DNA of 64,000 nucleotides from Erodium maritimum (GCA_963921825.1 OY997596.1:60958754-61022753); one strand, 5' to 3'. Numbered from the stretch's first letter, positions 1 to 10,761 are shown. Notes: generated by a model not told the origin, from the letters alone. Program-made: numbers and translations.

Positions 1-550
1 ACTTGCTTCGGTTTGTCTGTCAAATGGAATTTAATAGTTGAGTTTCTTAATCTAATCCACAGAATTTGTGTGGAACTAAGACCAATGATACCTAAAATTC
101 TGCTGTTACTGAATTGATCATGTTTATCAGAATGTGATTGTGTGTATGTGTTTATGTAAATCACACTGATTTGCTTCGGTTTGTCCCTCTAATAGAATTT
201 GATAGATTATTTACATACCCACTTTGACATTTCGCTACCAAAACACCCTCTAATAGTGAAGGGCTATTAGTAACAAATTGCCACCTCTCGTATTGATCAA
301 AAACACCCGGATTTACACAGAAAAGGTGATGGCTTTATCAGGAATACACTGTCACCTTATCAGTGATTTTTTTGGAACAAAATGACCCAAATCCGGGTGT
401 TTTTGATGATAAATGAAAAGTGCCGGTCTGTTACTGATAACACCTCACCTTAACAGTTGTATGTTAGAAACAAAGGTCAAATTGCAGTTTAGTATCATCC
501 AATGTGAAGCCCTCTATGCTAATCCAACCCCTATATTTTTTTTTCTCTAG
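1..550 (+). other. Intron of the Mpv17/PMP22 gene, with MITE
   Basis: No coding sequence is visible. The stretch ends in a pyrimidine-rich tract and AG at 549-550, directly before the first recognisable exon, so it is read as an intron of the gene that runs in from the left edge. Most of 200-490 is a MITE, listed separately. Confidence 0.7.
200..490. mobile_element. MITE, family M1 copy 1
   Basis: The ends are inverted: ACCCACTTTGACATTT near 217 against AAAGGTCAAATTGCAG near 472. Inside, AAAAACACCCGGATTT (near 299) is answered by AAATCCGGGTGTTTTT (near 390). The same arrangement, with the marker GTGACAGTGTGTT or close variants, recurs at 5561-5867, 21185-21383 and 36831-37113. No coding capacity, so non-autonomous. 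Confidence 0.7.
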
Positions 551-1242
551 ACAATAGTACGGGTGACTTCAAAAGAACCAGAAGAGTATGAACTTGTGAG
601 GACGTCACGAATGGCTGGATACGGGATGGTAGTATTAGGACCAACCCTACATTTCTGGTTCAACTTCATGTCAAAGCTCTTCCCAAAGCAAGATATGCCT
701 TCCACATTAAAGAAAATGTTCATGGGACAGGCTCTCTATGGCCCTGTCATGACCGTTGTGTTCTTCTCCTTGAATGCCGCCTTACAAGGTTTATGCATAC
801 ATTTCTCAGTTACCCATTTATCAAAAATCAATACTGCACATTTTTTTCCTGAATACTCAATTTAAACCTCACTGTTCATAGTCTGAAACTCATTGCTTAA
901 TTGCTTCAAACCACAGGTGAGAACGGTACAGAAATTATTGCCCGACTAAAGAGGGACTTGGTGCCAACTTTGGTAAATGGCGTTATGTACTGGCCCGTTT
1001 GTGATTTCATAACATACAGATTCATCCCCGTTCATTTACAGGTATTTAGATCTGATCTGATTTCTGAGAGTGGTCTTATATCAAATCTCGCCCTTCCACA
1101 CTAATAAATGTTTCCTTGGTGATTTGCGTTTTGGCAGCCATTGATGAGCAACTGTTTCTCGTATGTATGGACCATATATATGACATACATGGCAAGCTTA
1201 GAGAAAGTGGATTCCAAAACCAGTGCTTTGAAAATGCAATGA
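551..1242 (+). CDS. Mpv17/PMP22 family membrane protein (3' part only)
   Basis: Three coding exons are seen: 551-788, 917-1041 and 1138-1242, joined at GT-AG borders in a continuous frame and ending in TGA at 1240-1242. They give about 155 C-terminal residues; the N-terminal part lies left of the window. Family hallmarks are RMAGYGMVVLGPTLHFWFNF, the P-x-x-x-L-K-K-M-x-x-G-Q stretch, LNGVMYWPxCD-type sequence (VNGVMYWPVCDFITYRF) and VHLQPLMSNCFSYVWTIYMT. Mpv17/PMP22 proteins are small four-helix membrane proteins of peroxisomes, mitochondria or plastids; the targeting part is outside the window, so the organelle cannot be told. The gene converges on the permease gene to its right. Confidence 0.9.
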
Positions 1243-2179
1243 TCTTCTATCAGGGTCGGGCTTTGGACTGCACAGACTCGAGCTCTGGTGATCGAAGGCT
1301 GACCTTCATAGTTGATTTTGTCATTGATTTGTTTTAGGATCATGTAACTTGAAGATCTTCAAAAAGTTATGTAAGTTTAGGGTTTTTGATTATGTTTTCA
1401 TTGTAATATGTACCAAGTGAAATGAAAATGGAAAAGTTGTTTCCTAGCCTCATTGCCACATTTCCTTTGGTTTCACATGTATCTTATATTATTGGAAAAT
1501 GTGTATGAAGTGCATTTAAAAGGATAATTTGGTCCTTATATATTTTAAATTGTTTGTAGATTGTTACTGTCATTTTGTAACAGATAGTTACCCTTATTTT
1601 AGTTGTACCGTCGGAGTTAAAAGCCGATAAAAGGACCAGATTATCCTTTTAACTTTCGATATAAAAAAAGAAGGTTAGTTTTTTGACGCGTGTCACGGGT
1701 GGCTTTTTTGTCAGTTTTAACAGATTGTTACCCTTTTATTTTAGTTGCACCGTCTATAATATAGTTGAAAACCGATAAAAAAGATTAGGCTATTCCAATT
1801 GTTACCCTTTATTTTAGTTGCATCATCTATAAAATAATAGGGTCAAAATCTATGAAAAAAAAATACTAAATACCCCTAATTCCAACTCAAATCCACACAA
1901 GAAGAAGGTAGTTTCTGTCATTTTCAAATTTTGGCACACAACCTGCTACAAAATGACAATGACAATGAACCTGCAAACAAATTGAAGTACACATGTATAT
2001 TTTTTTTATCATTATTCCATAATTTCGTTATATCACACGAACTTACTAGCAACAAGCACTATCTTCGCAAAAACCTCAAAAATCGAAGAATCAATAACCT
2101 TATTTAAACCCCCAATAACCAACAAATTACAGTTGTAAATTACAATTTTGCATGAAGACCCATACAAGATCTCAATCTC
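1243..2179. other. Convergent 3' spacer with short repeats
   Basis: This separates two genes that point at each other, and no coding is seen. A short inverted-repeat element lies at about 1514-1652: AAAAGGATAATTTGGTCC at its left is matched in reverse by GGACCAGATTATCCTTTT at its right. Part of its right half (GTTACCC..TTTTAGTTG) is repeated three times, near 1585, 1728 and 1801. Confidence 0.6.
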
Positions 2180-3833
2180 CTACTCTAACTTCATCACTCC
2201 TTCAGACAAAATCTCAGAAGACTCATGCCCTCCCTCCACAGGACTCATGTCCGAGAGAAGCCTAACATGAGTCTCATCGACGACCTCTGCACATTGTTCA
2301 ACGTCCCCAGAACCCTTACTATCCACAACCGGCTGCTCAACATTGAACACGACCCACTTCCTATCCTTAGCATGAACGATACCAGGATACAACAAAAAAC
2401 CTAAGACAACTACTGCACCGCTTACCAGCAATGTCCTTATGGAGGCCAAGCACATGACCAGGATTAGGAGCAACGATGGGAAGAGGCAGAGCATCGTGAC
2501 CCCGAATGTCTCTAAGGGTACTCTGTAGGGTCTGTGGAGGTCAGGTTTCTTGAGTCTTAGCTTTATGAAGGCTGCGAACTCAAGGAGCATACCTATGGCG
2601 TATAGGAAGTTGAGGAACTCGAGGATTTGTTGGAAGCTCATCCATGATAGGAAGATGACTCCTGTGGCTGAGCTGATGATGCTGATGGTTGGAGTCCCGT
2701 ACTTTGACCTGTGAATGGGAAGATAGTTGCATATTACTACCTCCATGAATCGTCCACAAACACATTGAAATAAAAAATGAGGGCTACAAGTTGCAATTAT
2801 CTCTAGATTTAAAAACTGAATTTGAGTGTATAGAAAGTCCACAAAGGAATCAAAATTGATGCAAAGCGACTAACCTTGAAGCGAAGATAGCGGGAAGCAT
2901 CCCCATCTCACTCATCCCCAATAGTTGAAAAGCATCGGCACTCATCTCGGCCTCAAACAATCCCAAGTTAGACATAGCAGCAGCAGCTTGGATCCACCAC
3001 TTGAGCCAAAACCCTCCAATCAACATACCCACCTCAGCAAAATACCCATCGGTCCATTCACTAGAAGAAGAGTCCAAAGCTCCGGTGCCAGCAAGAAGAG
3101 GAATCAAATACGACCCAACAACCAGAACCACAGCCCCAAAGAGTGCCTTAGGGAAGGTCCTACTAGGGTTCTCAACCTCCCCAGCTAGGGTACTCGCCTT
3201 ATCCCAGTAATTCAAATTCCAAAACATACTGTTAAAGTACCCTCTCCAATCAACCCTCTTAAAATCAACCACAAGCCATTGCCTAGGCTTTATTCGGGGG
3301 ATCGACAGAACACTCATAACCACAAACGGGGAAAGGGAGAAGAATGCCAAGGAAACGGCCGAGAACCCAACAATGTGAAGGCCACGATAATTCAGGTATG
3401 TCAACGAAACGGTGATCCCCAAAAGAGCTGGGATCCGAGCGACTAACCGGTTAAATATCGGGAAAGAATGCTTCAAGTAATCAAGGAACAACACGGGGTA
3501 AAGTGCATTGTCCATAACCCCACTGAACCATTTCCAAAACCCTTCCTGAAACCCCCAAAAGGGCCCGAAAGCTGAGGATATCCATAAGACATACCCTCCA
3601 TTTTCAGGGAAGGTTGTAGCGAGCTCAGCCGTTACCAGAGCTTCTGGGACGCTCCAAATCAAAGGGAAGACTAAGAACCCTAGAAGGGCTAAAAGGGGTC
3701 CTCCTCCAGCCCTAACTGAGTCCTCCACACCAAAGGGTCCTCCAGAGACCTCATAGAATATCAAAGCAATTAGGGGCAGTACAGTGAGTTTAGGGTTCTT
3801 CTTAGCACCACTGACCTGTCCCTCCTCACCCAT
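2180..3833 (-). CDS. PUT: Polyamine/amino-acid permease, PUT (LAT-type APC superfamily)
   Basis: Two coding exons on the minus strand, 3833-2875 and 2708-2180, encode about 495 residues. The intron (2874-2709) has GT-AG borders and splits an Arg codon. The protein has about a dozen hydrophobic segments and the plant polyamine-uptake signatures [16 protein letters not shown] near the start, [51 protein letters not shown] and [11 protein letters not shown]. Members carry polyamines, some also paraquat or amino acids, across the plasma or endomembranes with protons. An in-frame ATG lies 36 bases upstream, at 3869, but ATG 3833 fits the usual short N-terminus and follows a probable 5'UTR intron (4097-3871). 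It is head to head with ERV1. Confidence 0.92.
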
Positions 3834-3870
3834 CAACAGACAGGAAAGAGAGAGAGAGGGTTGACCCAAT

Positions 3871-4097
3871 CTGTACCTTTGGATGATGATTCAGTGAACT
3901 CTACTGTTTACTACACGAAATAAACCACATCAACATCAGATCTGATTGGAGAAGAACAATCAAAAACTCAAAATCAACATACCCATTAACATCAAACTCG
4001 AATCATCAATCTTAATTGTATCAATTTTACATGAATCTCTACGAAGATCATAGACATGCATCAATTTTAAAGGAAGAGACTTGATCGGTGAAAGTAC
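3871..4097 (-). other. Probable 5'UTR intron of the permease gene
   Basis: Read on the minus strand, CAG|GTAC at 4098/4097 is a good donor and TACAG|ATT at 3871/3870 a good acceptor, 37 bases upstream of the chosen ATG. The non-coding first exon would run from about 4250 to 4098. Inferred from splice motifs only. Confidence 0.5.
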
Positions 4098-4369
4098 CTG
4101 ATTTGGGGATTTGGAGAAGTGGGTCTTCTCCTGAACTTCACCAGCAAAGACGATGATGAGATTGAAGGATCAAAATCAAAGCTATGGCGTTGTATTGAGC
4201 TTTTTCTCAACCTTGTTGCTGAAGAATGAAGATAGATAGCAGAAAAAGTCAAAGGTTTGACTGTGTCGATTCGCCATCAATTTCATGCTATGATATCGCA
4301 CGCGAATCTTCACTCAGCTGGTTCCAATTATTTGGGAGAGACAGGTGTGAAACCGGTACGGATTGTATT

Positions 4370-4425
4370 AGGCCTGTCGGCCCATTATCGGCCGGCCCAT
4401 TAGTTGGTGAGGGCCCGATATTAGC
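4370..4425. promoter_or_regulatory. GGCCCA/GGCCGG-rich divergent promoter core (permease/ERV1)
   Basis: Three GGCCCA/GGCCCG-type boxes fall within about 40 bases between the two head-to-head genes. In plants GGCCCA (site II) boxes are bound by TCP factors and are common in housekeeping promoters. Without the element at 4435-5073, the gap between the permease 5' end and the ERV1 start codon would be only about 230 bases. Confidence 0.4.
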
Positions 4426-5082
4426 TCTGTGCTTAGGGATGACAATGGGCCGGGTCTAGGCCAGGTTTTGTGATACCCGTACCCGATCCGATTTTCCTAC
4501 ATGTGGCCCGAGCCCGTCCGGGATCAGATAGTGGTTTGCTTGTGGCCCGAACAGGTTGGGTATTACCCTATCCGCCCAGTATAAGAGTTGTATTTTTTTC
4601 AGAACACTGTAATTTTATTTTAGTACTCAATTTTTGACAAACCATGTATATATGATACGTAAAAGTTTATATATTTATATGAAACATGTAATCTCATCAT
4701 CTCGGACAAGTAAAAGAAGTAACATTAAACCAAAACTAATCGAGTGAGAGTTAGTTTAATGGGTTATTATGTGCACATTTATCGCTTTATGTTTGATTTA
4801 GTTTTTGCATGAGTAATTCTAAGTGTGATTAGAATTGCGTGAGTAATCACCGTATATATAGGATTGAAACGTAAAAATTAACAAATAAATTTAGGTTTTT
4901 ATATTATTTAGTAACCTATCGGATCGGGTCCGGACCGGATAGTACCAATCCCGAGTCTGCCCCGAGCCCGATCGAAAGCCCGATCAAACTAACCCGTAGC
5001 CGGCCCGTTTGTACAGTGGACCGGGTCGGACAGGTCGAGTCCCCGCCGGGTCCGGGTATGGTTGCCATCCCTATCTGTGCTT
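4426..5082. mobile_element. AGGGATG-family element with 9-bp target duplication, copy 1
   Basis: A 639-bp element (4435-5073) is flanked by the identical 9-mer TCTGTGCTT at 4426-4434 and 5074-5082. The ends are inverted (AGGGATGACAATGG against a right end reading CCATCCCTA). The outer 120-150 bases are rich in GGCCCG/CCGGGT; the core is AT-rich. No open frame of note. A second copy with the same core words (CATGTATATATGAT, AAACATGTAATC) is at 31570-32411. A 9-bp duplication points to Mutator-type (MULE) transposition rather than hAT, which makes 8 bp. Confidence 0.8.
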
Positions 5083-5119
5083 CTCTTCTTCGTCTCCGAT
5101 CCTTTTTTTCTCTTCTACA

Positions 5120-8100
5120 ATGGCTGAGAACCCATTACAGTCTCTGCTTGTGAATCTCGGAAAGCTCACCAATTGTATCCAAACTCATCTCTCCAATTTC
5201 GTACCTCACTCATCATCACCCAGAAATGAAAAACCTCTCCTTTCTCTTTCTTCGTCATCGTCCGAGCGAAGCCCGTTGAGCGCTAGCTCCGAAGTGATTC
5301 AAACAAAGGTGATTATGAGCAAGGTGCGGGATTTATAGTAATTTTATGCGGATTTGAGCTCTGAATTTAGTTGGGTTTTGCTTGGTTTTTGTTTCTTGTG
5401 ATTGATGCACACCAACTGTTTGATAATAGTCCACAATGAAGGATCTCACATAGTTGTGTGCTTATATTTGATAGGGTTGTGTTCTTGTGCTTCTAAATGA
5501 CATGTTTGTTTGGTGTATAAGTGTGGTTTCTACTAGTTTAGCACACATTGTAAAGCTTTTGGGTAACTTCATTAACACACCCACTTTGACCTTTCATTAC
5601 AAAAAAACACACCCTAAGGCTAAAAGTGAGTCGCTATATTAATCAAAAACAGCCCTATTTAGGTACAAATGGCGATGGTTACAGTTACGTTTCTCATTTA
5701 TCAGAAAAGATGACCGTGTGTTCTGATAAAACCATCACCTTTTTCGGTGTAAATCAGTGTGTGTTTGATTGATAAGAAAGGTGACTGTTTGTTACTGACA
5801 ACGACCCACCTTTAGGGTGTGGTATTGGTAGCAAAAGGTCAAAGTGGGTATGTGAATGTAGTTTCCCTAAAGTTTCTGTGTGTGGCATTGCTTGAATATT
5901 AAGATCCATGGGTCAATGAAGACCATTACAGCTTGTATCAGTTCCATTTTTATTGGTATGTCCTTTGTTCTTGATCGACCCAGATATGGCTGAAGTAACA
6001 TACATCAGAAAAATAAGCATTTGTGCCTTGCAATGGGTGTTACTATTCGTAGAAATTAGTTGAATTGTTTGCAAAATAGGGAGCTAATTTAGGGGTTTAG
6101 GATGAAATAAGAAACTTATCAATATAAGTCATAGATTCTTCTTTTCTTGATTGTGCATATAGTGTCATTTATGTGAGATGTATTTCTCAAAACTTTCAAG
6201 CAACTTGTGCACAGAACAACACAAAAGTGACATGACTTAGAATTGTGTATCATAGTTTGCAACTTACATCAACATGGTCATTTTGTGCTTACATTTGTTA
6301 TTAGTTTGAATGACATATTTGGTTAAAGTCCAATAACCTTATTTTCTCAGCTCACTTGGGTTGGCCTGGTGGTCAGAGAGCTCTCCCACCTCCTTGAGGT
6401 CAGAGGTTTGAACCCCAGTGGGTACATCTGCTTGGGAGCAGGTGTGGGTGGAGGTTAGGTTAGTAATTAGATTAGGCTAGAGTAGGATTTCCCTGCTTTC
6501 TTGCTGATTAAAAGCCCTTATTTTCTCAGGAAAAAACTAATGCTCCTGTCAGTAAAGAAGAGCTTGGAAGAGCCACTTGGACGTTTCTTCACACTCTTGC
6601 TGCTCAGGTAATGTTGTGTCTTTTATGTTCTTTGGGTACTATGAATGTTTTCTAAGACAATTTGCTTGTATCATTTAGCATCCAAGTCCATATGTTAGGT
6701 TTTATGCATTTTTACAACCTCCCATGCGCATATATGCTCATGGTCTTCTAAAGTAGATAGAATGTCATTTATGTTCTTTTCAGTATCCAGACAACCCAAC
6801 AAGACAACAGAAGAAGGATGTGAAAGAGTTGGTACGATGATCTTGTCCTTTTTGCACGTGTTGCAACTCATGCTAAAAAAAATATTCACTATATGCTTGC
6901 AAATTGAATTGCATTTGTCTCGCAGATGTCAATATTATCTCGAATGTACCCATGTAAGGAATGTGCAGATCACTTCAAAGAAATCTTGAGGTATATGTCG
7001 TTCTTCTAATAAAACCATTATGTAATTAAGCATCCATAAAATTCTTGGCAGGGATTGAGTTCAATAAGATACTTACTTTTGATGTTGTTACTATTGTCTT
7101 CGCATATACTTCTGCGATTTTTGGTACTTGTGTGCTTTGCAATTCCATGAAAATTAGATTGAAATCTGCATCCATATCGTTTCCAAATACTTTCTCTTGC
7201 TAATATTTTTCTTTACTGGTTGATATCTTTCGGGGACAGTACAAATCCTGTACAGGCTGGTTCACAGGCTGATTTCTCACAATGGCTCTGTCATGTTCAT
7301 AATGTCGTCAACAGAAGGTACATGTATCCTTTCAAAGTCTCTCTACTTGCTAGACAATGGGGTTAAAAACTTACATGGTTCTTCTACCAAATTGCTTATA
7401 GTGTATGACTACTTATTTATTTGTGAGACTTCATGGTTCACGACCTTGACAGGGATGAGGATTGATCACATATTGGATACATGTTTTTGCCGTACATCAT
7501 TTGTTATAAAAAAGAAGAGATAATTGCAAAAAAACACCTGGAGGTATTCATTTTTTGCAATTTGTAGTCCTCTTCTATGGTAATGGAAAAAAGTGCCTTG
7601 AACTTGTAATTTTGTTGCACTTTGTATCAAAATGACAATTTTACTCTTAAAAGTTAAATTTTAAAAATAATAACCAAAAATAAAATTTCGTATCCTTAAT
7701 TTTCTTCATAGCAAGAAATTTAAGGGATGTGAAATTTTGGAGGATAAAATTGTCATTTTGAAACAAAGTTATACAAAATGTAACAAAAAGACAAGTTCAT
7801 GACACTTTTTTGTAATTATCAAAGAAGAGGGCTTCAAATAAAAGTGAATGCATCAGGGTACTTTTTTGCAATTATCCCTTTATAATATCCCAAAACTACT
7901 CATCCTATAATCTTCTGAATAAAACTGAAATCGGAAGAGTAAAGCGTAAGAGTGAGTAGCTTTTGGATATTTTAAAATTTGCACTTAAGCATAAGTCACG
8001 TGACAAAAAAAAAAACCATAGAAGTTATAGTTTCCATCTATTTTGTACGATGATGACATGAAAATTCATAAGGGTAGTTATATGTATGTGGAACGTTTAC

Positions 8101-8467
8101 TATGGGCTCATGTGTTTGTGGGCATATCATAAAAATAGTAATGTGCAACTTACTTTTTTTAAGCAAGTGACTCCAATTCATGCTAGGTTTCACATTACAA
8201 TCTACCAAATTAACTCTCTCGCTTAGCTGATTTCTTAAATAATCAAATGAGCTTGGCTTTATGAGAATATCATGCCATTTATTTTATTTTCCTTTTGAAC
8301 TAAGTTTTTTTTTTCTTTCTGTTGATCCAAACAGCCTCGGGAAGCTGGCATTCCCCTGCAGTCGCGTTGATGCAAGGTGGGGCAAGCTAGACTGTGAGCA
8401 GCGTGCATGTGATCTGCAAGGAGCTGCTAACTTAGGCAGAATTGATATATCGAAGTTTAGCAAATGA
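5120..8467 (+). CDS. ERV1: FAD-linked sulfhydryl oxidase ERV1
   Basis: Six exons: 5120-5308, 6530-6607, 6784-6831, 6926-6990, 7240-7317 and 8335-8467, about 196 residues, the usual size. ERV1 oxidises thiols to disulfides and passes electrons to cytochrome c or oxygen; it works with the Mia40-type import relay of the mitochondrial intermembrane space. Visible signatures are RATWTFLHTLAAQYP, the active-site pair in YPCKECADHF (Cys 115 and 118), the FAD-binding WLCHVHNVVNRSLGK, and a C-terminal pair in CEQRAC (Cys 173 and 178). This C-x4-C is the plant-type shuttle pair; no N-terminal CxxC exists. The exon 1 donor could also be 15 bases later (5323, in frame). Introns 1 and 5 hold a SINE and several MITEs. 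Confidence 0.95.
5561..5867. mobile_element. MITE, family M1 copy 2, in ERV1 intron 1
   Basis: The left end GGGTAACTTCATTAACACAC and the right end, reading GTGAATGTAGTTTCCC, are inverted, with CCCACTTTGACC and GGTCAAAGTGGG just inside. TAAAGCTTT and TAAAGTTTC flank it, an aged 9-bp target duplication. The interior carries the GTGACTGTTTGTTACTGA-type segment shared with the other M1 copies. Confidence 0.75.
6337..6529 (+). mobile_element. tRNA-derived SINE in ERV1 intron 1, copy 1
   Basis: The insert at about 6351-6515 has a pol III A-box-like start (TTGGCCTGGTGG near 6360) and B-box (GGTTTGAACCC near 6405), followed by a unique tail ending in GATTAAAAG. It is bracketed by a perfect 14-bp target duplication, CCTTATTTTCTCAG, at 6337-6350 and 6516-6529. 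The right copy contains the splice acceptor AG used by ERV1 exon 2. A second member lies at 23824-23974. Confidence 0.88.
7518..8165. mobile_element. MITEs in ERV1 intron 5 (family M2 copy A plus a second element)
   Basis: 7518-7879 begins GATAATTGCAAAAAA and ends GCAATTATCCC, with inverted inner arms about 'constant gene text' such as AATGACAATTTTA and AAATTGTCATTTTG. It is one of at least seven M2 copies in the window. 7890-8165 resembles the element at 24223-24593: it shares the hyphenated core AGTCACGTGAC..AAAAAAA and a right arm with GTAGTTATRTG. Confidence 0.65.
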
Positions 8468-8779
8468 TTGTATCTTATGTTGTAGCAAAGTTCATACTTT
8501 TTGGGTTGAAATTGGTGAAGAATGTGATGTATATTTAGATACTGATTAACAAATGGAAGTTATATCAGACACTGTAAACAGTTGTTTTCAATGAAGAGAT
8601 GAAGCAAAGTTGTAGATCAACCATGTTTACTGAAATAACTATAAAGGTTAATTTCGTCATTTTGAGATTCAACAAGTCACATAAACTGCTTTAAGTGACT
8701 TTTTCTGTCAGTTTCAACGGATTTTAACTAACCATACAAAAAAAGTACACTTGGCATATTTTGGCTAATATCCCAAAAT
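8468..8779. other. Convergent spacer ERV1 / ZnF-UBP gene
   Basis: This is 312 bases between two stop codons on opposite strands, and must hold both 3'UTRs and polyadenylation sites. No gene or clear repeat is seen. Confidence 0.6.
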
Positions 8780-10761
8780 CTAATTGCCCGATGATGAGCC
8801 CTGAATTGTCCTGAAAGGCGGTGCCTCGCCAAACTTCAGTATATATGCAGTTTCATAGACAGATCTGAGCTGCAGAATCACTTGAGCATCCAAATACGAA
8901 TCACAGGAGAAGCACCACACAGACAGATCACTGCTTTCAAGAGATTAAAAGAGTAATTAGACAAATTTAAGTTAGAGAAAATTGAAATCGTAGTACTTTA
9001 ATGTTTGGAAGCGGAGCTAGAACCTGAAGCTGAGAGCGAGGCAGTGATTTGTTTGCTGATAATGTAGCAGCATGTGCTTGTTCACAAAACGGCTGCAGAG
9101 AACCTCCTTGCAACACAGACAAAGCCAATTCTCTTTTGGATGGTGGCACCTTATAAACATAGATTGTTGAAGACATTAGGAAACCTCAGAATCACCAAAG
9201 ATATGATCAACCTAAGCCTACACCATTGCTCCATTTTAAGCAAATCAACACAAAACATCATGAAGTGAAATGCAATAGTCATTGAGGATTTACAGTATGC
9301 AATATCTGTGTTGCTTGTGTCAGCAAAATATTGGAGCAGAAACTAAAAGAAGCTACTGCTATGAAATGACCCGAAAAGCTAACACACCAAAGATTGTCGT
9401 CCTCAACATTTTTTCAACCTCTTAAGGTTTAGAATCATAGAACACTAGAACAGTCACGTGATGGCACATATGTTCAAAGACATAGAGATTTGGCAATAAA
9501 CTACCTGTAGTTCCAAGTTAGCTTCTTTTGAGTTCAACCGTTACACATAATGGAAAAGGAAAATTGCGAAAAATATGGGTGTCAACTTGTGACCCTGAAG
9601 AAAAAAAATTAAGGGATTCATCCAAAATGGGTCACGTGTCATGGACGTGACCTCCAAAGTTTCTTAAAATACCACTTATACCCATACTTCGAAGAAATAT
9701 TTGCACAGAAGGTCCATCAAGTATGACATTTACACTATTTGTAGCCTTGAACTAATATAAAATCTCAGGAAAAATGTGAAAAACAACCCTCATGTATGTG
9801 TTTGTTAACTCCGTTATACATGTTGGGGAAAAAAAAAGCTCAGAAGTACAAGTTGCAAAAAAAAAACTTTACATACATGAGGGTCATTTTTCACAATTTT
9901 ACCCAAAGTTAAATCCATAAACAACAAAGATATGATCAAACTAAGCCTAAGACCATTCTCCATTTTATGCAGATCATCAAGTACAATGCAATAGCCATTA
10001 AGGATTTACAGAAACGCAGTATCTATGTGGCTTGATTCATCAAACAAAATTCGAGCATAAACTTAAGGGATAACTCCACAAAACAACTATTATTCGACTT
10101 TCGTTTTCACAATATAACTGTAAACTATATTATCGACCATATCACATCGTTGGGTGATTTTTTTTTTCAAAAACCATAATCTGCAATTTTGACAAATCGT
10201 TGGTTTTTTTGGTATGCCACGCACGACTAAACCATAATCCACTGATTTGGTGTGCCGCGCACGTGCTTTTCCACCTAAGCACGTGTGTGGCACACCAAAA
10301 AAACAAAGATTCGTCAAAATTGTCACAGCAGATTACGGTTTTTGAAAAAAAAAATCACTCAACGATGTGATGGTCGATAATATAACGAAAACAATAGTTG
10401 TTTTGTGGGGTTATCCTAAACTTAAAGGAAGCCATTGTTGTGAATTGGGGATTTAAATGGTGAAGCCAACCTGTTGCAGGGAGTGTCAGGAGTGGGTATG
10501 TGAGTGAGATCAGAACACAACGAAGCCAAGTGATCGCAAGAGGTTCGAGCCTCGACCCAACCCGATTCAGCTCCGTAAATCAAGTCCAAGTCGTCTTCAC
10601 CAATTGGGTTTTCCTAGAAAAACGAGATCCACGATACCCTTTATCGGAAAACTGGACAAAAACCCTGTTTGGCTACCGAGAAAGTGAGAGAAAATGAGAA
10701 ATAGCTTTTGTATTGTGATTACCTGTGCAGCACCAGCAGAAGATGAACCTTCCTTCGACAT
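8780..10761 (-). CDS. Small single-domain UBP-type zinc-finger protein
   Basis: Four minus-strand exons (10761-10723, 10613-10471, 9149-9024, 8930-8780) join in frame to about 152 residues. The ZnF-UBP metal pattern is complete: C39-x-H41, C59/C62, C71/C74, C79, H86, H90, H96, C109/C112, in CNRCHHPKENWLCLCC, LCSRFVNKH and SDLSVWCFSCDSYLD. Such domains bind the free C-terminal Gly-Gly of ubiquitin; USPs, HDAC6 and BRAP2 carry them, and plants also have free-standing versions like this one. No protease or deacetylase domain is attached. Exon 3 is also open in another frame, which is misleading because only the frame above continues correctly across both splice junctions. Intron 2 (9150-10470) is swollen by elements. 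Confidence 0.88.
9185..10065. repeat. Duplicated intron segment flanking a MITE, ZnF-UBP intron 2
   Basis: About 160 bases at 9185-9345 recur at about 9907-10065 as an imperfect direct repeat: both contain AAAGATATGATCAA, CTAAGCCTA, CAATAG(T/C)CATT and AGGATTTACAG. Between them lies an inverted-repeat element, roughly 9555-9906, whose ends read GGAAAATTGCGAAAAATATG and CATTTTTCACAATTTTACCC, with a hairpin on ACCCTCATGTATGT / ACATACATGAGGGT inside. Confidence 0.65.
10058..10425. mobile_element. Foldback MITE with perfect 9-bp target duplication
   Basis: The 350-bp body (10067-10416) is almost one continuous hairpin: GGGATAACTCCACAAAACAA at the left is answered by TTGTTTTGTGGGGTTATCC at the right, and the arms remain complementary to a centre near 10265, which carries two GCACGTG-type words. 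TAAACTTAA is repeated exactly at 10058-10066 and 10417-10425. It lies in intron 2 of the ZnF-UBP gene. Confidence 0.85.

Noticed and set aside
8967..9176. Small protein beginning around the ZnF-UBP exon 3 in another frame
   Set aside because: The frame does not fit the neighbouring exons, while the alternative frame gives a complete zinc-finger signature across two introns.
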